Shown one piece after another: positions 44,037 through 49,457 of a stretch of 49,457 bases of DNA; within the stretch, counting starts at the first letter, position 1; every line of letters begins with the position of its first letter. The position numbers and the translations under genes are program-made. Under the pieces are notes generated by a model, which saw nothing but the letters and a program-made list of their open reading frames with translations, ran no database searches and had not been told where the DNA came from. Source of the DNA: an uncultured Eubacteriales bacterium (GTDB taxonomy: Bacteria > Bacillota > Clostridia > TANB77 > CAG-508); contig CASEIX010000061.1 in assembly GCA_949288095.1 (NCBI GenBank), positions 1 to 49,457 on the forward strand, written 5' to 3'.

Positions 44037-45514
44037 TAAAGAATAATGCAAATCAATCCACCACTTCCTTCATTAACAATTCTTTCCAAAGTTTCTTGTA
44101 ATTTAATCTGAGCTTCTTCTGGCATTTTAGCAAGTTTAGTTTGTAAGCCTTCATTTACTAATTCATGTAGACTCTTTCCAAAGATATTTGATTCCCAGAT
44201 TTTTTGAGGGTCACTTTCAAATCCAGATAATAAGTAATTGACTAATTCTTCAGATTGTTTTTCAGAACCAACAATTGGGCATACTTCTGTTGCAACATTT
44301 GTCTTAATAAGGTGAATAGAAGGAGCCATGGCTTTTAGTTTTACACCAAATTTTGATCCTTGTTTTACCATTTCTGGTTCTTCTAAAATTAATTCATCCA
44401 TTGATGGGGTTACAATTCCATAACCTTTTCTATTCACTTCCTCTAATGCATAAGCGATTTTATCGTATTTCTTTTTCACATCAGCTAATTCTGAAATAAT
44501 ACTAAACAAATCTCCTTCATTAGAAACGGGAACACCTGTAATTTCTGTAAGCACTTGGTAGAATAATTCTTCTTTTAAGGTGATTTCTACATTTACTTTT
44601 CCAGTACCTAATTGAATATCTGTTATAGAAGTTTTTGAAATAATTTCTGTTTGTTTAATAGTATCTGCACAACCTGAGATTTCTTTTAAAACATTGACAT
44701 TAGAAAAAGCATCTTTAATTTCTTTATATAATTCTGTTTTTAAAGGGTGTGAGATATCTAATCCATCAATCCATCTTGGAAATTTAATACAGATTTGATC
44801 AACAGGGAATTCATATAATACTTTAGAAAACATGGTATTGATATTTTCAATTGTTAAATATTCACAATTAAGAGGCATAACAGATGTATTGTATTTTTCG
44901 CTTAGTTCTTCTGCAAGCTCTTTGGTATAGTCTGAATCAGGATCATAGGAATTTAATAAAATGATAAATGGCTTATTTAAAGCTTTTAATTCATTAACAA
45001 CTCTTTCTTCAGCTTTTACATAATCTTCCCTTGGGATATCTGTAATGGTTCCATCAGTAGTGACTAAAACACCAATGGTAGAATGTTCTTCAATGACTTT
45101 TTTGGTTCCAATTTCAGCAGCAGTTTCAAAAGGAATTTCTTCTTCAGACCAAGGTGTTTTTACCATTCTAGGCATATCATCTTCTAAATAGCCAATGGCA
45201 TTATCCACTAAATATCCAACGCAATCGACTAACCTTGCCTTAAATTTTAAATTATCATTTAAGGTGATTTCAATTGCTTCATTAGGAACGAATTTTGGCT
45301 CTGTTGTCATGATGGTTCTACCACCAGCACTTTGTGGCAACTCATCTTTGGCCCTTTCCTTTTTGTATTCATTATCAATGTTGGGAATGACTAATAAATC
45401 CATAAATCTTTTAATAAAAGTAGATTTACCAGTTCGTACAGGACCAACGACGCCTACATAAATATCTCCATCAGTCCTTTTTGCGATGTCTTGATACAAT
45501 CTTGTATTTTCCAT
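44036..45514 (-). CDS. spoIVA: Stage IV sporulation protein A
   Basis: The 492-residue protein is a full-length SpoIVA, an ATPase that polymerises on the forespore surface as the base of the spore coat. The N-terminal GTPase-like domain has Walker A GPVRTGKST (about residues 24-32), the DCVGY switch region and NSYDPDS. The C-terminal region ends GSGGLICIIL, as expected for the surface-anchoring tail. The ribosome site TAAGGAGG lies 5' of the ATG on the minus strand. A candidate sigma-E promoter lies upstream. Confidence 0.95.
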   Translation of the reverse strand: MENTRLYQDIAKRTDGDIYVGVVGPVRTGKSTFIKRFMDLLVIPNIDNEYKKERAKDELPQSAGGRTIMTTEPKFVPNEAIEITLNDNLKFKARLVDCVGYLVDNAIGYLEDDMPRMVKTPWSEEEIPFETAAEIGTKKVIEEHSTIGVLVTTDGTITDIPREDYVKAEERVVNELKALNKPFIILLNSYDPDSDYTKELAEELSEKYNTSVMPLNCEYLTIENINTMFSKVLYEFPVDQICIKFPRWIDGLDISHPLKTELYKEIKDAFSNVNVLKEISGCADTIKQTEIISKTSITDIQLGTGKVNVEITLKEELFYQVLTEITGVPVSNEGDLFSIISELADVKKKYDKIAYALEEVNRKGYGIVTPSMDELILEEPEMVKQGSKFGVKLKAMAPSIHLIKTNVATEVCPIVGSEKQSEELVNYLLSGFESDPQKIWESNIFGKSLHELVNEGLQTKLAKMPEEAQIKLQETLERIVNEGSGGLICIIL

Positions 45515-45561
45515 CTATATACCTCCTTATATACTTTCAAAATCTTTGTACACTTTACTTA

Positions 45562-45589
45562 ATGTATATGGGACTTCTTCTGGGTTTAT
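45562..45589 (-). promoter_or_regulatory. Candidate sigma-E promoter of spoIVA
   Basis: On the minus strand, ATA (in CATAAACC) and CATATACAT are 16 bp apart, close to the sigma-E pattern ATA-N16-18-CATAnnnT. The family is known to be sigma-E controlled. Confidence 0.5.
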
Positions 45590-45702
45590 GACAAGTTTTC
45601 TAAAAAACTTGATAAAAATATAGGAGTATGATAAAATGACAATATTAAAATGAAAACATATACTATACTATATTATATATTAGCTAAAAGGAGCGAAACA
45701 AA

Positions 45703-46944
45703 ATGGATAAAGTACAGGACACAATAGACATATTAAAAATGTATGATCAAGAACATATTATAAGACTATTAGAAAAATTAGATGAAGATAAAAAACAAGT
45801 ATTGATAGAACAAATTAGCAAAATTGATTTTCACCAATTAAAAGAATTATATGATAATACAAAAAAAGAAATAGAAATCAAAGAAAATAAAATAGAACCA
45901 TTACCATATTTAGATAAGAAAAAATTATCAGAAGAGCAAAAAGAAAAGTTTCAAAGATTAGGAGAAGCTATCTTAGAAAAAGGGGAATATGCTGTGGTAA
46001 CCATGGCAGGAGGTCAAGGAACAAGACTAGGACATCCAGGACCAAAAGGAACTTTTAAATTAGATGTTTATGGAAAAGGAAAATATCTATTCGAAATTTT
46101 AGCAGAAAATTTAAAAGAAGCGAATCAAAAATATGGAAAAATCATTCCATGGTATATCATGACAAGTAAAGAAAACAATGACGAAACGATTGAATTCATG
46201 GAAAAACATAATTATTTTGGGTATGACAAAAATTCCGTAAGATTTTTCGCACAAAGCGAATTGCCTTTAGTAGATGTTAATGGAAAACTATTAATAGGAA
46301 AAGATATGAAAATAAAGGAAGCATCTGATGGAAATGGTGGTACATATTCTTCTCTAAGAGCAAGTGGATGTCTAGCAGAAATGAAAGAAAAAGGAATCAA
46401 ATGGGTATTTATCGGAAGTGTGGATAATGCTTTATTAAAAATGGCAGATACAATTTTATTAGGAATGGCAATTGATAAAAAAGTACAAATTGCTTCAAAA
46501 TCAGTAGTAAAAGCGAATCCACATGAAAGAGTAGGCGTATTTTGCAAAATGAATGGGCATCCAAAAGTTATCGAATATACAGAGTTACCAGAAAAAATGG
46601 CAGAAGAAGTAGATGAAGAAGGAGAACTAAAATATGGGGAATCCCATATTATGTGTAATCTATATACAATAGAAGCGATTGAAAAAATTAGTAAAGAAAC
46701 ATTAATCTATCATAGTGCTTTTAAGAAAAACGCATATATAGATGAAAATGGAAAAGAAGTGATTCCAACAGAACCAAATTCATACAAATTTGAATCATTT
46801 ATCTTTGATGCATTTGAATTATTTGATGATATAGCTATATTAAGAGGAAAAAGAGAAGATGACTTTGCACCTGTGAAAAATAAAGACGGAGTGGATAGTC
46901 CAAAAACAGCAAAGGAATTATATGAAAAGTTCTGGAACAGATAG
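45703..46944 (+). CDS. UDPGP-type UDP-sugar pyrophosphorylase
   Basis: The 413-residue protein belongs to the UDPGP type 1 family, the group that includes eukaryotic UDP-GlcNAc pyrophosphorylase. The nucleotide loop is MAGGQGTRLGHPGPKG (about residues 103-118), with PWYIMTS and FFAQSELP typical of UAP enzymes. An N-terminal helical part (residues 1-70) precedes it. It transfers UMP from UTP to a sugar-1-phosphate, probably GlcNAc-1-P or glucose-1-P. A left-handed beta-helix protein follows 164 bp downstream. An AAAGGAGCG site precedes the ATG. Confidence 0.85.
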   Translation: MDKVQDTIDILKMYDQEHIIRLLEKLDEDKKQVLIEQISKIDFHQLKELYDNTKKEIEIKENKIEPLPYLDKKKLSEEQKEKFQRLGEAILEKGEYAVVTMAGGQGTRLGHPGPKGTFKLDVYGKGKYLFEILAENLKEANQKYGKIIPWYIMTSKENNDETIEFMEKHNYFGYDKNSVRFFAQSELPLVDVNGKLLIGKDMKIKEASDGNGGTYSSLRASGCLAEMKEKGIKWVFIGSVDNALLKMADTILLGMAIDKKVQIASKSVVKANPHERVGVFCKMNGHPKVIEYTELPEKMAEEVDEEGELKYGESHIMCNLYTIEAIEKISKETLIYHSAFKKNAYIDENGKEVIPTEPNSYKFESFIFDAFELFDDIAILRGKREDDFAPVKNKDGVDSPKTAKELYEKFWNR

Positions 46945-46946
46945 CT

Positions 46947-46991
46947 TGCCAAAAGTTGCCAAAGGGGACGGGGCATTTTGGCACAACTTTT
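46947..46991. repeat. ACGTCC-type dispersed repeat, locus 6
   Basis: TTGCCAAAAGTTGCC and TTTTGGCACAACTTTT enclose GGGGACGGGGC. The stem AAAAGTTG(CC)AAA pairs with a 2-nt bulge. It is the most divergent member and may also end the pyrophosphorylase transcript. Confidence 0.55.
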
Positions 46992-47108
46992 AAAAAAATG
47001 AGTAAAAGAAATTTGTTTTCTTTTTGTTAATGAAATATAATAGGCTAAGACACTTTGATGACGTAATATAGAAAAATTTCATTTTAAAAATTGAAAGGAA
47101 TGTAGAAA

Positions 47109-47780
47109 ATGGAAGAATGCAAAATTAAAAATTTATATAATTTAGAAGAAACCATTGCAAAAGAATTGTTAGAAAAAAGTACATATCCATGGGAGGTGTT
47201 GCCTGATATAGGAGACTACATTTTAGAATTAGGTGAGAAATTAGATAAAGACGAATATGAAAAAGTAGGAGAAAATGTTTGGATTGCAAAAACAGCAAAA
47301 GTAGCACCAACGGCATATATTAACGGTCCTGCAATTATTGGAAAAGAGGCAGAAGTAAGACATTGTGCTTTTATTAGAGGAAATGCTATTGTAGGAGAAG
47401 GAGCAGTTGTTGGAAATTCAACAGAATTAAAAAATGTTATTTTATTTAATAAAGTGCAAGTTCCACACTATAATTATGTAGGAGATTCTATTCTAGGGTA
47501 TAAAGCACATATGGGAGCTGGTTCTATTACATCTAATGTAAAATCAGATAAGCAGTTAGTGGTTATCAAGAATGGAACAGAAATCATAGAAACAAAAAGA
47601 AAAAAAGTAGGAGCTATGCTTGGGGATCATGTAGAAGTTGGTTGTGGTTCTGTATTAAATCCAGGAACAGTTATTGGAAGAAATTCAAATATTTATCCAT
47701 TATCTTCTGTAAGAGGCGTTGTTCCAGAAAATAGTATTTATAAAAATAAAAATGAAGTAGTGGAAAAGCAAGATAGATAA
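47109..47780 (+). CDS. Left-handed beta-helix acyltransferase-like protein
   Basis: The 223-residue protein has a short helical N-terminus and, from about residue 55, hexapeptide repeats of a left-handed beta-helix (for example AYINGPAIIGKEAEVRH, AIVGEGAVVGNST and GCGSVLNPGTVIGRNS). This is like the acetyltransferase half of GlmU. No pyrophosphorylase domain is attached. Together with the UDPGP enzyme just upstream it could provide the two GlmU activities on separate chains; this is inference. A GAAAGGAATG site precedes the ATG. Confidence 0.8.
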   Translation: MEECKIKNLYNLEETIAKELLEKSTYPWEVLPDIGDYILELGEKLDKDEYEKVGENVWIAKTAKVAPTAYINGPAIIGKEAEVRHCAFIRGNAIVGEGAVVGNSTELKNVILFNKVQVPHYNYVGDSILGYKAHMGAGSITSNVKSDKQLVVIKNGTEIIETKRKKVGAMLGDHVEVGCGSVLNPGTVIGRNSNIYPLSSVRGVVPENSIYKNKNEVVEKQDR

Positions 47781-47802
47781 ATCAATTAATGATAAAATTT
47801 TC

Positions 47803-47837
47803 ATAAAGGAATTTACAAAAATTCCTTTATTTTTTTA
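47803..47837 (+). terminator. Terminator after the beta-helix gene
   Basis: ATAAAGGAATTT (47803-47814), loop ACAA, AAATTCCTTTAT (47819-47830), then a T7 tract. Confidence 0.85.
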
Positions 47838-47854
47838 TTCCAATTGTATATAAT
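47826..47854 (+). promoter_or_regulatory. Possible promoter of ligA
   Basis: TATAAT (47849-47854) with TTTATT (47826-47831) 17 bp upstream; the -35 lies within the preceding terminator. Confidence 0.45.
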
Positions 47855-47868
47855 AGGAAAGAAAAAAT

Positions 47869-49457
<1,589 letters not shown>

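Overview
The window reads as a chromosomal segment of a low-GC (very A+T-rich), endospore-forming anaerobic member of the Clostridia, probably a gut inhabitant. The evidence is strong AGGAGG-type ribosome binding sites, many sporulation genes (spoIIM, spoIIAA-spoIIAB-sigF, spoIID, spoIIQ, gerW/ytfJ, spoIVA), a flavodiiron protein for oxygen/NO detoxification and a bile-salt-hydrolase-like enzyme. I saw no rRNA, tRNA or CRISPR array. The species cannot be named from the sequence.

Layout. 0.1-8.6 kb: a prepilin-like GLUG surface protein, a degenerate HD-GYP-like protein, an EndoQ-like DNA repair nuclease, spoIIM-xerD, then a hydrolase / acyltransferase / DUF6320 membrane protein operon. 9-16.7 kb: an Rpn-type nuclease with a late nonsense codon, an orphan peptide-binding protein, recA with a candidate SOS box, then Nudix, HAD phosphatase, recX, scpA, a DUF2953 protein and gerW in one direction. 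17-24.3 kb: a GH13 amylase with foreign-looking codon use, the spoIIA operon with sigF, a frameshifted spoIID, a 429-bp giant palindrome, spoIIQ and ychF. 24.5-31.6 kb: an LPNTG surface protein facing its sortase, a frameshifted integrase, a G+C-richer orphan gene, and a MarR-controlled heterodimeric ABC exporter. 31.8-38 kb: a large membrane-anchored protein, a flavodiiron protein, a small gene between inverted repeats, bile salt hydrolase, a second giant palindrome and rlmN. 38-49.5 kb: a STAND-type NTPase, an unknown protein paired with a histidine phosphatase, a DUF4143 ATPase, spoIVA, a UDP-sugar pyrophosphorylase with a left-handed beta-helix partner, and ligA running off the end.

How the genes work together. 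SpoIIAA, SpoIIAB and SigF form the forespore switch. SpoIID, SpoIIM and SpoIIQ act in engulfment, and SpoIVA builds the coat base. RecA, RecX, XerD, ScpA, LigA and the EndoQ-like nuclease maintain DNA. The sortase and the LPNTG protein look like a dedicated enzyme-substrate pair.

The most unusual content is non-coding. Two related giant palindromes (21752-22180 and 36645-36835) share internal-loop motifs and a 26-nt apex whose inner stem differs by a compensated base pair. A dispersed repeat family with a core like ACGTCCCYAATG bracketed by variable inverted tags occurs at seven or more places, encloses one small gene and supplies C-terminal codons to two convergent genes.
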